Assembly (NCBI RefSeq): GCF_028885415.1
Contig: NZ_CP118527.1
Location: forward strand, 2,480,001-2,544,000
Direction of reading: 5' to 3'
From: Streptomyces coeruleorubidus
GTDB lineage: Bacteria > Actinomycetota > Actinomycetes > Streptomycetales > Streptomycetaceae
Length of the DNA stretch: 64,000 nucleotides
Notes under the pieces: generated by a model
Told to the model about the DNA's origin: nothing
Seen by the model: the letters and a program-made list of their open reading frames with translations, nothing else
Database searches by the model: none
Made by a program: the position numbers and the translations under genes
Shown here: one piece after another, positions 32,291 through 45,060 of the stretch
Numbering within the stretch: the first letter of the stretch is position 1
Layout: the number at the start of each line of letters is the position of its first letter

Positions 32291-32542
32291 CCGATCGGCA
32301 CCGAGCTGCTGCCCGAAGCCATCGACATCCAGCACGGGCAGTGCCTCCCGAACCGCCCGAGAAACGCTGCTCCTCGTCATCGACAGAGCCACCGGCTCGC
32401 CGAATGGGGTCGCGGTCGACGACAGCAGCCGCCACGGGACCGTGACCCAGGTGCCCTCGCGGTGGTCACGCAGCCAGACGAGCCGGATGTCGTAGGCGTT
32501 GACCGCCTGGATCGGATGCCACCTCCGCGCGGTAGATGGCAT
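32291..32542 (-). pseudogene. Unidentified gene fragment truncated at the 32.29-kb junction
   Basis: Leftward frame reading IQAVNAYDIRLVWLRDHREG, TWVTVPWRLLSSTATPFGEP then VSRAVREALPVLDVDGFGQQ, about 84 codons with protein-like composition. It runs into the antisense of the truncated permease at about 32290. A neighbouring frame just upstream (SDAIYRAEVASDP) may belong to the same original gene, implying a frameshift near 32510. Family not recognised. Confidence 0.45.
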
Positions 32543-32567
32543 CCGACTGGCCGGGCGCCGGAACCAG

Positions 32568-33287
32568 CTACGCGCTCTGGGGCAGCAGACCGGCGTCGAT
32601 GACCTCAGCGATAAGGGTGGCGCCGCGGCTGTTCTGGTGGATGTGGTCGGTCGTGAGCACGAGACCTCGCCGCCGCGAGATCGTGTCGAGGCTGCGGCGC
32701 AGCACTGCGTGCTGGACGAGGACGCCGACGGCCGCTGCGGGCGTCACCTCCCGGTATGAAATCGGCGGCGGGTCCGCTTGGCGCAGTTCCTCGATCTGGC
32801 GTTCGTGGAGCGGAAGGTAGGCCACCTCGTTGGTGGCGGCGACCTCGGCGATCATCCGGCTGTACGCCTGCGATGCCTGTGCCGCTGCTCCGTCGAGTTG
32901 TTGGCCGAGTACCGGTAGCGACAGCAGACCGATCGTCGCGTCGGTCTCCGCTCGCAGCCGTGCGACGACGGCTCCCAGGCACTGTTGGAACCAGCCGGCC
33001 GACGGGCGATCGGGGAGCTGTTTGCGCTTCATGGCCTGCTCGACGGGGTAGCCGGCAAGGCTCGCTCGGGCGTCGTTGGTCCCGATCAACACGGTGATCA
33101 CATCGGGTGGGTTCGTGACGACAGCATCGAGGCGCTGCAAGAGGTTGTAGGCGAAGTCGCCGTTGGCGCCGAAACGGGCAAGCTGCACGTCACCGGGAGG
33201 GCGGCGTCGTCCGAGAAGATCCAGGTAGTCGACGCTGAACTGCGCGCGGGTGAGGCTGTCGCCGAGGCACGCGATGCGTGTCGTCAC
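32568..33287 (-). CDS. SGNH/GDSL-family hydrolase
   Basis: 239 aa. Catalytic Ser block GDSLT close to the N terminus (IACLGDSLTRAQ), Gly block FGANGDFAYN, Asn block LIGTNDAR and the Asp/His block TTDHIHQNS near the C terminus, so all four SGNH blocks are present. Likely an esterase or acyl hydrolase; no signal peptide. The GTG start overlaps the cupin gene stop in GTGA fashion, so the two are coupled. Confidence 0.87.
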   Translation of the reverse strand: MTTRIACLGDSLTRAQFSVDYLDLLGRRRPPGDVQLARFGANGDFAYNLLQRLDAVVTNPPDVITVLIGTNDARASLAGYPVEQAMKRKQLPDRPSAGWFQQCLGAVVARLRAETDATIGLLSLPVLGQQLDGAAAQASQAYSRMIAEVAATNEVAYLPLHERQIEELRQADPPPISYREVTPAAAVGVLVQHAVLRRSLDTISRRRGLVLTTDHIHQNSRGATLIAEVIDAGLLPQSA

Positions 33288-33754
33288 GGCGCTTCCTCCG
33301 GGCTGGGCGTGCCGACGCGTTCGGTCGGGCGGGTGTCGGTCCGAGGACGGTGGTCGGTGCCGAGGGTCGCAGTGATGGCCAGGATGGACGTCGGCCCCCC
33401 CATGTCGACCACGTGCCATACCCCGGCCGGGTTGATGGTGGCCTCGCCCGGCCCGAGCAGAACGCGGTCGGGCACCCCGTCCACGTCGCGGGTGACCGTC
33501 ACGGACCCGCTGAGGCAAACGACCAGTTCGTCGCCTGCAGGGTGGCTCTCCCAATGGTCGCCGAGCCCGTCGCCGTCGAAGATCATCACCATCCGGCCCT
33601 CGGCGCCGTCTGCCGCGACCGCGGCGCTGTAGGCCTGGAGCACCTCCGGGTCCCAGGTGAAGCCCTCGACGGGTTTCGCTCTCGATCCCAGTCCGAGGTG
33701 CACGGGGGTGGTCCGCAGGTCCATGGCATTGCGTTCGTGGTTGACGAGTCTCAT
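33284..33754 (-). CDS. Cupin domain protein
   Basis: 156 aa single-domain cupin. Motif 1 is GDHWESHPAGDELVVCLSGSV and motif 2 is LLGPGEATINPAGVWHVVDM, giving two His, a Glu and a final His as possible metal ligands. Start MRLVNHERNAMDL is tentative; ATG at 33724 is the alternative and neither has a strong ribosome site. Co-translated with the SGNH hydrolase, and downstream of an AraC-type regulator on the same strand. Confidence 0.8.
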   Translation of the reverse strand: MRLVNHERNAMDLRTTPVHLGLGSRAKPVEGFTWDPEVLQAYSAAVAADGAEGRMVMIFDGDGLGDHWESHPAGDELVVCLSGSVTVTRDVDGVPDRVLLGPGEATINPAGVWHVVDMGGPTSILAITATLGTDHRPRTDTRPTERVGTPSPEEAP

Positions 33755-33836
33755 GCCGACGATCGTCCACGCCAGCGATCGGGCGGTCTTGAAGAAAAGG
33801 GAAGAGAAGCCGACGCGACGGGCAGACGGTTGGCGG

Positions 33837-34673
33837 CTACCCGGCTCCGAGGAGGACTTCGCTGCGACGCCAGGCCGTCGGCGATCGGCCGGTGAACTCG
33901 CGCCAGTCCCGAACGAGATGGGCCTGGTCGGCGTAGCCAGAGACGGTTGCCACATCGCCCCACGGGAGCGGGTCCTGCGCCGCCGCCAGTTCGTGCGCAT
34001 GCTCGAAGCGCAAGACTCGGGCGAAGGTCTTCGGCGACAGGCCCACCTCACCGCGAAACCGCTCGGTGAGGTACCGACGGCTCCAGCCGAGTTCCGCGGC
34101 GACCGCACCAACCTGGACGCAACCCCGCGCGGCGACGAGGCGGCGCCACGCCTCGGCTACCTCGGGGCGCACCCAGCGCACATGGTCGCCGCAGGCGCCA
34201 CGGCCGACAGCTCGGAGGAGCAATTCGTCCAGCGCGGTGAACCGCGCCGCCCATGTTGTCGCCGATCGGAGCCGGTCGACCAGCTCGACGGCAAGCGCTC
34301 CGAGAAGCTCGTCAAGTGGGACCAGTCGGTGGGCGAGCTCGGCGGCGGGCATGCCGTAGATGGCCCGGGCCCCGAGCGGTGTCAGCGATACCTGAACACC
34401 TTGCTGGCGTCCGTCGTGGTGAATCGCGACGGACCGGCACATCAGACCGCCGGCCACGCTGCCGAATCGGGTGACCGGTGACCCGTCGTCAACGCCCGCC
34501 GCCACCTCCAAAGGATCTGACAGGCTGATCACCGCAGTGAGCGCGCGGCTCGGCGGGCCGCAGTGCACCCCTGTCGGGAGCCCGCGGAGGTCGAAGCCGA
34601 CATACGAGTCGACGTACTGCCGCAAGACGGGCGCCGGACGTGCACCGATCCCGGTGGCCGTGTGGTCCTCCAT
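33837..34673 (-). CDS. AraC family transcriptional regulator
   Basis: About 278 aa from ATG 34673 (MEDHTATGIGARP). The C-terminal third holds the two AraC helix-turn-helix motifs: VGAVAAELGWSRRYLTERFRGEVG and DVATVSGYADQAHLVRDWREFTGRSPTAWR. The N-terminal part is a DUF6597-like ligand domain (PVLRQYVDSYVGFDLRG). It sits upstream of the cupin and hydrolase genes on the same strand, so it may control them. The region 34674-34843 upstream shows no gene. Confidence 0.87.
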   Translation of the reverse strand: MEDHTATGIGARPAPVLRQYVDSYVGFDLRGLPTGVHCGPPSRALTAVISLSDPLEVAAGVDDGSPVTRFGSVAGGLMCRSVAIHHDGRQQGVQVSLTPLGARAIYGMPAAELAHRLVPLDELLGALAVELVDRLRSATTWAARFTALDELLLRAVGRGACGDHVRWVRPEVAEAWRRLVAARGCVQVGAVAAELGWSRRYLTERFRGEVGLSPKTFARVLRFEHAHELAAAQDPLPWGDVATVSGYADQAHLVRDWREFTGRSPTAWRRSEVLLGAG

Positions 34674-34843
34674 TTTCGTCAGTGTACGAGCCGCCCAGCC
34701 CAGGAAGATCACCATCCAAGGACTGATCACCGCCGTTTGCGGCTGGTGACGATCCTGCTGGCCAATTCAGGTGGGTGTAGCCCTCCTGAAGGGACCTGCC
34801 TGAGCTGGGAAGCCGCGGGCCGGGCTGCGTCCTAGACGTCGTG

Positions 34844-35239
34844 TCAGGCGGTCTTGACGGATCCACCGTCGATCAGCAGGTCCGTGCCGGACATGCTGGC
34901 CGCCAGCGGTGAGGCGAGGTAGGCGACGGCCGTAGCGACCTCGGACGGTTCGAGCAGGCGGCCGGTGGTCATGCCCATCGCGGTCGGGATCTGAGTCAGC
35001 AGCTGCTCCTGGGTGACTCCCATGGAGCGGGCCAGCTCCGCGCCGTAGCCATCCGGGCTCTCCCACATCGCGGTACGCACCGGGCCCGGCGAGATGGTGT
35101 TGATGCGCACGCCTTGCGGTCCGAACTCCTCCGCCAGTGCCTTGCCGAAGGCGGTCAGCGCGGCCTTCGCGGTGGTGTAGGGGACGGGCCCGGCATGCGG
35201 CATCCGGGCGCCGTTGGAGGAGATGTTGACCAGCGCCCC
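34844..35239 (-). pseudogene. C-terminal fragment of a short-chain dehydrogenase
   Basis: About 130 codons read GALVNISSNGARMPHAGPVPYTTAKAALTAFGKALAEEFGPQGVRINTISPGPVRT in two stretches (Ser, Tyr and Lys of an SDR active site), ending DLLIDGGSVKTA. The Rossmann cofactor half is absent: similarity starts exactly where the gltD terminator hairpin begins (about 35241). It is therefore truncated at the right edge of the mosaic segment and unlikely to be active. Confidence 0.75.
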
Positions 35240-35243
35240 GCGA

Positions 35244-35289
35244 CAGCGCCTGCCCGGTCGTCCGGTCGGGGACTGTGGGGCAGGCGCTG
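35244..35289. terminator. gltD terminator hairpin
   Basis: Perfect 12-bp arms CAGCGCCTGCCC (35244-35255) and GGGCAGGCGCTG (35278-35289), 22-nt loop, 46 bp beyond the gltD stop on the gltD strand. The SDR fragment begins immediately on the far side. Confidence 0.75.
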
Positions 35290-35334
35290 CCAGTGTTCCG
35301 CACGCCTTTGTACGGGACGTCTCTTGGGCCGCTG

Positions 35335-36790
35335 TCAGACCATCAGCGCGCGGTCCGTCGGCCGGATCGGCGCCGGCAGCTCGCTGGCGCCCGTGAGGTG
35401 ACGGTCCACCCCGCGCGCCGCCGAACGGCCCTCGGCGATCGCCCAGACGATGAGCGACTGGCCGCGGCCCGCGTCACCGGCGACGAACACGCCCGGCACG
35501 TTGGTCTGGTAGTCGTCGTCGCGGGCGATGTTGCCGCGCTCGTCGAGCTCCAGGCCGAACTGCTCGACCAGGCCGTTCTCCCGGTCGGTGCCGGTGAAGC
35601 CCATGGCGAGGGTGACCAGCTGGGCGGGGATCTTGCGCTCCGTGCCCGGCTTCGGGGTCAGCCTGCCGTCGATGAACTCCACCTCGGTGAGGTGCAGCCA
35701 CTGGACGTTGCCGTCCTCGTCGCCCTCGAAGTGCGTCGTCGACACGGAGTAGACGCGCTCGCCGCCCTCCTCGTGGGCCGAGGTGACCTTGTAGAGCATC
35801 GGGAAGGTCGGCCAGGGCTGGTTGACCGGGTGCCGCTCGTCGTTCGGGCGGGGCATGATCTCCAGCTGCGTGACGGAGGCCGCGCCCTGGCGGTGGGCCG
35901 TACCGACGCAGTCGGCGCCGGTGTCGCCGCCGCCGATGACCACGACGTGCTTGCCCTCGGCCGAGATGGGGGGCGCCACGTAGTCGCCCTCCTGCACCTT
36001 GTTGGCCAGCGGCAGGTACTCCATGGCCTGGTAGATGCCCTTGAGCTCGCGGCCGGGCACCGACAGGTCACGGGCCGTGGTCGCGCCGACGGCCAGGACG
36101 ACCGCGTCGTAGCGCTTCTTCAGGTCCGTCGCCTTCAGGTCGCGGCCGATCTCGATGCCGGTGCGGAAGCGGGTGCCCTCCGCGCGCATCTGCTCGATAC
36201 GGCGGTTGATGTGCCGCTTCTCCATCTTGAACTCGGGGATGCCGTACCGGAGGAGGCCTCCGATGCGGTCCGCGCGCTCGTAGACGGCGACCGTGTGGCC
36301 GGCCCGGGTCAACTGCTGGGCGGCGGCCAGGCCCGCGGGACCGGAGCCGATGACGGCGACGGTCTTGCCGGACAGGCGCTCCGGGATCTGCGGGGCGACG
36401 TCCCCGGTCTCCCACGCCTTGTCGATGATCGAGACCTCGACGTTCTTGATGGTGACCGGCGGCTGGTTGATGCCGAGCACACACGCCGACTCACAGGGAG
36501 CGGGGCACAGGCGGCCCGTGAACTCCGGGAAGTTGTTCGTCGCGTGCAGGCGCTCCGAGGCGGCGGCCCAGTCCTCGCGGTAGGCGTAGTCGTTCCACTC
36601 GGGGATGAGGTTCCCGAGCGGGCAGCCGTTGTGGCAGAACGGGATGCCGCAGTCCATGCAGCGGCTGGCCTGCTTGCTGATGATCGGCAGCAGGGAGCCG
36701 GGGACGTAGACCTCGTTCCAGTCCTTGACGCGCTCCTCGACGGGGCGGGACTTGGCGACCTCGCGCCCGTGGTTCAGGAAGCCCTTCGGG

Positions 36791-36798
<8 letters not shown>
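35335..36798 (-). CDS. gltD: Glutamate synthase (NADPH) small subunit
   Basis: 487 aa flavoprotein that passes electrons from NADPH to GltB. N-terminal iron-sulfur cysteines: [22 protein letters not shown] and [14 protein letters not shown] motif [22 protein letters not shown] motif [15 protein letters not shown] and the second FAD-binding [19 protein letters not shown] near the end. Normal family length. Its ATG overlaps the gltB stop by 8 bp, so both subunits are made from one operon for ammonium assimilation. Confidence 0.96.
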
Positions 36799-41407
<4,609 letters not shown>

Positions 41408-41468
41408 CGGCTCTCCCGTCGTCGTCATGTGGCATGTGCAAGTGCCGAGGGACGACGTTGGCCCTCGC

Positions 41469-41495
41469 GTGATCGCAAAATTTCGTGCAGGTTAC
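41469..41495 (-). promoter_or_regulatory. Candidate GlnR-binding site upstream of gltB
   Basis: Read on the gltB strand: GTAAC, 6 nt, GAAAT, 6 nt, ATCAC. This fits the first three elements of the actinobacterial GlnR box (gTnAC-n6-GaAAc-n6-gTnAC-n6-GAAAc) with exact spacing; the fourth element is not conserved. It lies about 60-90 bp upstream of the gltB start, a sensible place for nitrogen control of GOGAT. Confidence 0.5.
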
Positions 41496-41754
41496 ATGAT
41501 GGAGCGGTTCTCGGGAACCGGGATATTCCGTTCCAACATGCGGACACCGGCGGTTCGCGGCAGGGGTACCGCACCGACGGTGGAAGCTATGGGGGGCCAA
41601 TACGGAACGACCGGGTGAGATCGATGCCCGTCGGGCCCGAAGGCGGGACGGGCGGCTTCGCCCACCCCGCTGATCGCGCCCACGGGCCTCATTGCCCGCA
41701 GCGCTTACGGCTCATGCCCCGTGGTTGCGCATTCGAAACCAGCAAGTAACGGCT

Positions 41755-41778
41755 ACTTATGCGGCCCAACGCATAAGT
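41755..41778. terminator. Hairpin downstream of the VIT-family gene
   Basis: Nine-bp perfect stem ACTTATGCG/CGCATAAGT with a 6-nt loop, 10 bp past the stop of the leftward VIT gene. Its A/T content is high for the genome. No clear T-run follows. Confidence 0.5.
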
Positions 41779-41788
41779 CCGAGTCGAA

Positions 41789-42520
41789 CTATCCTACGGC
41801 CGTTCCGAACAACGTGCCCAGGGCGTACGTCACACCCGCCGCCGCGCCGCCCAGGAACAGCTGCCGCAGCCCGCTGTACCACCAGGTGCGCGCCGTCACC
41901 TTGGCCACTACCGCACCGCACAGGAAGAGGCCGAGCAGGGCCAGCAGCACGGCCGGCCACAGGCTGCTGGCACCCAGCAGATACGGCAGTACGGGGATCA
42001 GCGCGCCCAGCGCGAAGGAGCCGAAGCTCGACACCGCGGCCACGGTGGGCGAGGGCAGATCGCCGGGATCGATGCCCAGCTCCTCCCGGGCGTGGATCTC
42101 CAGCGCCTGCTCCGGGTCCTTCGACAGCTGCCGGGCGACCTCACTGGCCAGCCGCGGCTCGACCCCTCTCGCCCGGTAGAGGGCGGCGAGCTCGGCCTCC
42201 TCGCACTGCGGGTGCTTGCGCAGCTCGCGCCGCTCCACGTCCAGCTCGGCCTCGACGAGCTCGCGCTGCGAGGCGACGGAGGTGTACTCGCCGGCGGCCA
42301 TGGAGAAGGCGCCGGCGGCCAGGCCCGCGAGTCCGCTGAGGACGACGGTGTGCTGGCTGACCGAGCCGCCCGCGACACCGGTCATCAGGGCCAGGTTGGA
42401 GACGAGGCCGTCCATCGCACCGAACACCGCGGGACGCAGCCAGCCGCCGTTCACGTCCCGGTGGGTGTGGTTGTCCCGGTGCGCCTCGTGCAGCGCCGCC
42501 TCGGTCTCGATGATGGCCAT
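41789..42520 (-). CDS. VIT1/CCC1-family iron/manganese transporter
   Basis: 243 aa membrane protein. Family signature GGWLRPAVFGAMDGLVSNLALMTGVAGGSV, then AGAFSMAAGEYTSVASQRE with the conserved metal-binding loop (ELVEAELDVERRELRKHPQCEEAELAALY), then three C-terminal spans. Members move Fe2+ or Mn2+ out of the cytosol or into compartments; in bacteria an efflux or detoxifying role is inferred. A partial iron-box-like sequence lies upstream (42621-42639). Confidence 0.88.
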   Translation of the reverse strand: MAIIETEAALHEAHRDNHTHRDVNGGWLRPAVFGAMDGLVSNLALMTGVAGGSVSQHTVVLSGLAGLAAGAFSMAAGEYTSVASQRELVEAELDVERRELRKHPQCEEAELAALYRARGVEPRLASEVARQLSKDPEQALEIHAREELGIDPGDLPSPTVAAVSSFGSFALGALIPVLPYLLGASSLWPAVLLALLGLFLCGAVVAKVTARTWWYSGLRQLFLGGAAAGVTYALGTLFGTAVG

Positions 42521-42620
42521 GAAAAATCCCCGTTTCCCTTGCTGAACAAGCTTCTTTGGACAGGTTCCAGATTTTTACAACACACAAAGTACGCCGTGGA
42601 TTCCGGCGCCGCCAGCAAGG

Positions 42621-42639
42621 AAAGGCTGGGCTAACCTGC
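42621..42639 (-). promoter_or_regulatory. Weak iron-box-like sequence upstream of the VIT gene
   Basis: On the VIT-gene strand GCAGGTTAGCCCAGCCTTT shares the left half AGGTTAG and the CCT of the DmdR/IdeR palindrome TTAGGTTAGGCTCACCTAA; the right half is poor (about 11 of 19 positions). It is in the divergent region between the metal-transporter gene and the ADP-ribosylglycohydrolase operon. Suggestive only. Confidence 0.25.
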
Positions 42640-42747
42640 GGGTTTACCCTTCAGTGCTCACTTGATGGCGATCTTGCACAGATGTCGACCGGGTGATGCT
42701 GTGGTACCCGAGGCTGGGGGCGGTCGCCGGAGTGGGACACATCCCGT

Positions 42748-43809
42748 ATGGCATCGATCGCCTGCATCCCCTCCGTCCCGGCGCCCGGGGACGCCACCGA
42801 ACTGCGCGCGCGGGCACGCGGCGCACTGCTGGGCCTGGCCGTCGGTGACGCGCTCGGGGCCCCGGCCGAGAACATGAAGCCCTCCGAGATCCGCGCGCGG
42901 TGGGGCCGCATCACCGGCTACGTCGCCGAGCACCCCGCTGGCACGGACGACACCGAGTACGCGATCTTCTCGGGCCTCCTCCTGGCCCGGCACGGCTCGG
43001 CACTCACCCCCGCGCATGTGGAAGCGGCCTGGCACGAATGGATCGCCGACCGCGACGAGGGCCCCTTCCGGGGCGCCGGCTTCAGCGAACGCGGCACGCT
43101 GGAGAACCTCCGCCGGGGCCTGGCGGCCCCCATCTCCGCCCAGCACCGGCACGCCTGGAGCGACGGTCTGGCCATGCGCGCGGCCCCCTTCGGGGTGTTC
43201 GCGCCCGGCCGCCCGGCGGAGGCGGCCCGGCTGGTGGCGATCGACGGCTCGGTGAGCCATGACGGCGAGGGCATCTACGGCGGCCAGGCGGTGGCGGCGG
43301 GCGTGGCCGCGGCGATGGCGGGCGCCCAGCCGATCGCGGTCGTGGCCGCCGCCCTCGCGGTCGTGCCCGACGACTCCTGGACGGCCCGCTGCCTGCGCCG
43401 CGCGGTGACGGTGGCCCACCGTGGCGAACGCGCGGTCCGCTCCGCGGTCGTCATCGGCGGCTACCCCTGGACCGACCTGGCCCCCGAGGCGGTCGCCCTC
43501 GCCTTCGGCGCGTACGCGGCGGCCGACGGCGACTTCAAGCAGTCCGTCCTGACGGCGGTGAACATGGGCCGCGACGCGGACACGACGGCGGCGGTCGCGG
43601 GCGCCCTGGCGGGCGCGACCCGGGGAGTCTCGGCGATCCCGAAGGCCTGGACGACCCCCATCGGCCCGGTCCGCGGCCGGTGCCTGCCGGCGATGGCGGG
43701 TTACCACGTCCTGGACGTGGCGGACCTGCTGACACCGGCGGTACGCGACGAAGTGCCGGTGCCAACGGACTTCGCCATGGCGGGTGACGGAACGGAGGCC
43801 CCCGCATGA
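42748..43809 (+). CDS. ADP-ribosylglycohydrolase family protein (first of four)
   Basis: 353 aa DraG/ARH-type fold. Metal-binding motifs are intact: GLAVGDALGAPAE near residue 30, GTDDTEYAIFSGLLL, and MGRDADTTAAVAGALAGA near the C terminus, which together ligate two Mg/Mn ions in ADP-ribosyl hydrolases. It may remove ADP-ribose from a protein, nucleic acid or small molecule; the substrate is unknown. First gene of a six-gene rightward operon; its stop overlaps the next start (ATGA). Confidence 0.9.
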   Translation: MASIACIPSVPAPGDATELRARARGALLGLAVGDALGAPAENMKPSEIRARWGRITGYVAEHPAGTDDTEYAIFSGLLLARHGSALTPAHVEAAWHEWIADRDEGPFRGAGFSERGTLENLRRGLAAPISAQHRHAWSDGLAMRAAPFGVFAPGRPAEAARLVAIDGSVSHDGEGIYGGQAVAAGVAAAMAGAQPIAVVAAALAVVPDDSWTARCLRRAVTVAHRGERAVRSAVVIGGYPWTDLAPEAVALAFGAYAAADGDFKQSVLTAVNMGRDADTTAAVAGALAGATRGVSAIPKAWTTPIGPVRGRCLPAMAGYHVLDVADLLTPAVRDEVPVPTDFAMAGDGTEAPA

Positions 43810-45053
43810 CGACGCACGATCCGGCGGCAGCGGCCGGCGCTGCGGCCCCGGAGGGACCACCCGCCGCCGCCGACGGCGAAGTCGCCCCACGGGAGACCAG
43901 GACCCCTCGGGTGACAGTCACGGGCGGTGCGCGGGTGGGAGACAAAAAGGCCGAAGGCCTCCTGCTCGGACTCGCCGCAGGGGACGCGGCAGGCTGGCCG
44001 GCGGCCCGCCACAGAGCCGCCCGCATGCCCGGCTGGACCCGCCGCCTCACCCGCGAACTGGACACCTTCGCCGAGCACAACGCCACGACCACCCTCCCCG
44101 TCCCCATCGCCCTGAACCAACCCCCGGAACCCCTCCGCCTGGGCCCCTCCGACGACGCCGAATGGGCGGCCTTCGCCGCGGAAGCCCTCCTCCGGGCCGG
44201 CGACGACACCGCCTTCAACGACCTCAGCCGAGAACGCCGCACCCGAGCCGCGATCGACCTGACCTGGAACGCCATCGCCAGCGAGGTGGCGGCGGCAGCG
44301 GACCGCGCTCCGGAGATCGAGTCCGCCGCCCTCCCCCTGCGCGCCCGCATCTCCGTCCGCGCCGGCCTCGGCAACCTCGCCACCGGCCTGCGCCCGCCCG
44401 CCACCGGCCACGACAACCCCCACTACTTCGACGACGCGGCCTGCGTACGCGCCTGCGTCCTGGCCGTGGCCCACCCGGGGGACCCCCGGCGCGCCGCCGA
44501 CCTCGCCGAGTTCGACGCCCGCTACACCCAGGACGGCGACGGCGTACACGGCGCCCGCGCGATGGCGGCGGCGCTCGCCCTCGCCCTGGCCGGCGCGGAC
44601 GTCGACGCCTGCGTCACGGCGGCCCTCGCCGAACTCCCCGAGGAGACGGAGATCGGCCGCAACGCCCGGCACGCCCTGCACCTCGCCACCGGCGCGGACA
44701 GCGCCTTCGCCCTGGTCCCGCCCCTGGAACACCAGATCGTCGACCACGTCTACAGCTACGGCATCGCCGCCGCCGAAACGGTCCCGGTCGCACTCGCCCT
44801 GGCCACGGCGGCCCGCGGCCGCATCGCGGAGGCGATCCCCGCCGCGGCCTGCCTGTCCCGCGTCGCGGACTCCGCCCCGGCCCTGGCGGGCGCCCTCACC
44901 GGCGCGCTGGGCGGCGGCGCCTCGATCCCGGCCACGTGGCGGGAGACCTGCCGCACCCTCTCCGGCTGCGTCCTCCCCCGCCTCACCGGCACGGACCTCG
45001 TGGAACTCGCCGAACTCCTGGAAGCCGCACAACCGGCCCGCCCCGGTGGATGA
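43806..45053 (+). CDS. ADP-ribosylglycohydrolase family protein with degenerate metal site (second of four)
   Basis: 415 aa. Fold clearly related (AEGLLLGLAAGDAAGWPAARHR, GDGVHGARAMAAALALALAGA), preceded by a 40-residue Ala/Pro-rich head. Where active relatives have a T-D-D-T motif it reads NATTTLPVPIALNQ, and the final D-x-D-T motif is replaced by CLSRVADSAPALAGALTGALGGG. The key metal-binding Asp residues thus appear lost, suggesting a binding or regulatory role, or altered catalysis. Coupled to both neighbours. Confidence 0.82.
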   Translation: MTTHDPAAAAGAAAPEGPPAAADGEVAPRETRTPRVTVTGGARVGDKKAEGLLLGLAAGDAAGWPAARHRAARMPGWTRRLTRELDTFAEHNATTTLPVPIALNQPPEPLRLGPSDDAEWAAFAAEALLRAGDDTAFNDLSRERRTRAAIDLTWNAIASEVAAAADRAPEIESAALPLRARISVRAGLGNLATGLRPPATGHDNPHYFDDAACVRACVLAVAHPGDPRRAADLAEFDARYTQDGDGVHGARAMAAALALALAGADVDACVTAALAELPEETEIGRNARHALHLATGADSAFALVPPLEHQIVDHVYSYGIAAAETVPVALALATAARGRIAEAIPAAACLSRVADSAPALAGALTGALGGGASIPATWRETCRTLSGCVLPRLTGTDLVELAELLEAAQPARPGG

Positions 45054-45060
45054 TGCGGCC

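Larger units (their letters stand above)
41408..41788. other. Gene-free gltB upstream region
   Basis: No credible gene. It contains the gltB leader and promoter with a GlnR-like site (41469-41495), a small GGTTC/GAACC dyad near 41506-41519, and a 9-bp hairpin (41755-41778) after the VIT-family gene. Base composition near 41470-41500 and 41750-41790 is A/T-richer than the genes, as expected for promoters. Confidence 0.6.

Noticed and set aside
35241..35334. Attachment site at the gltD end of the mosaic island
   Set aside because: No direct repeat matching the left junction at 32290 and no integrase or tRNA is present; the inverted repeat is better explained as the gltD terminator.
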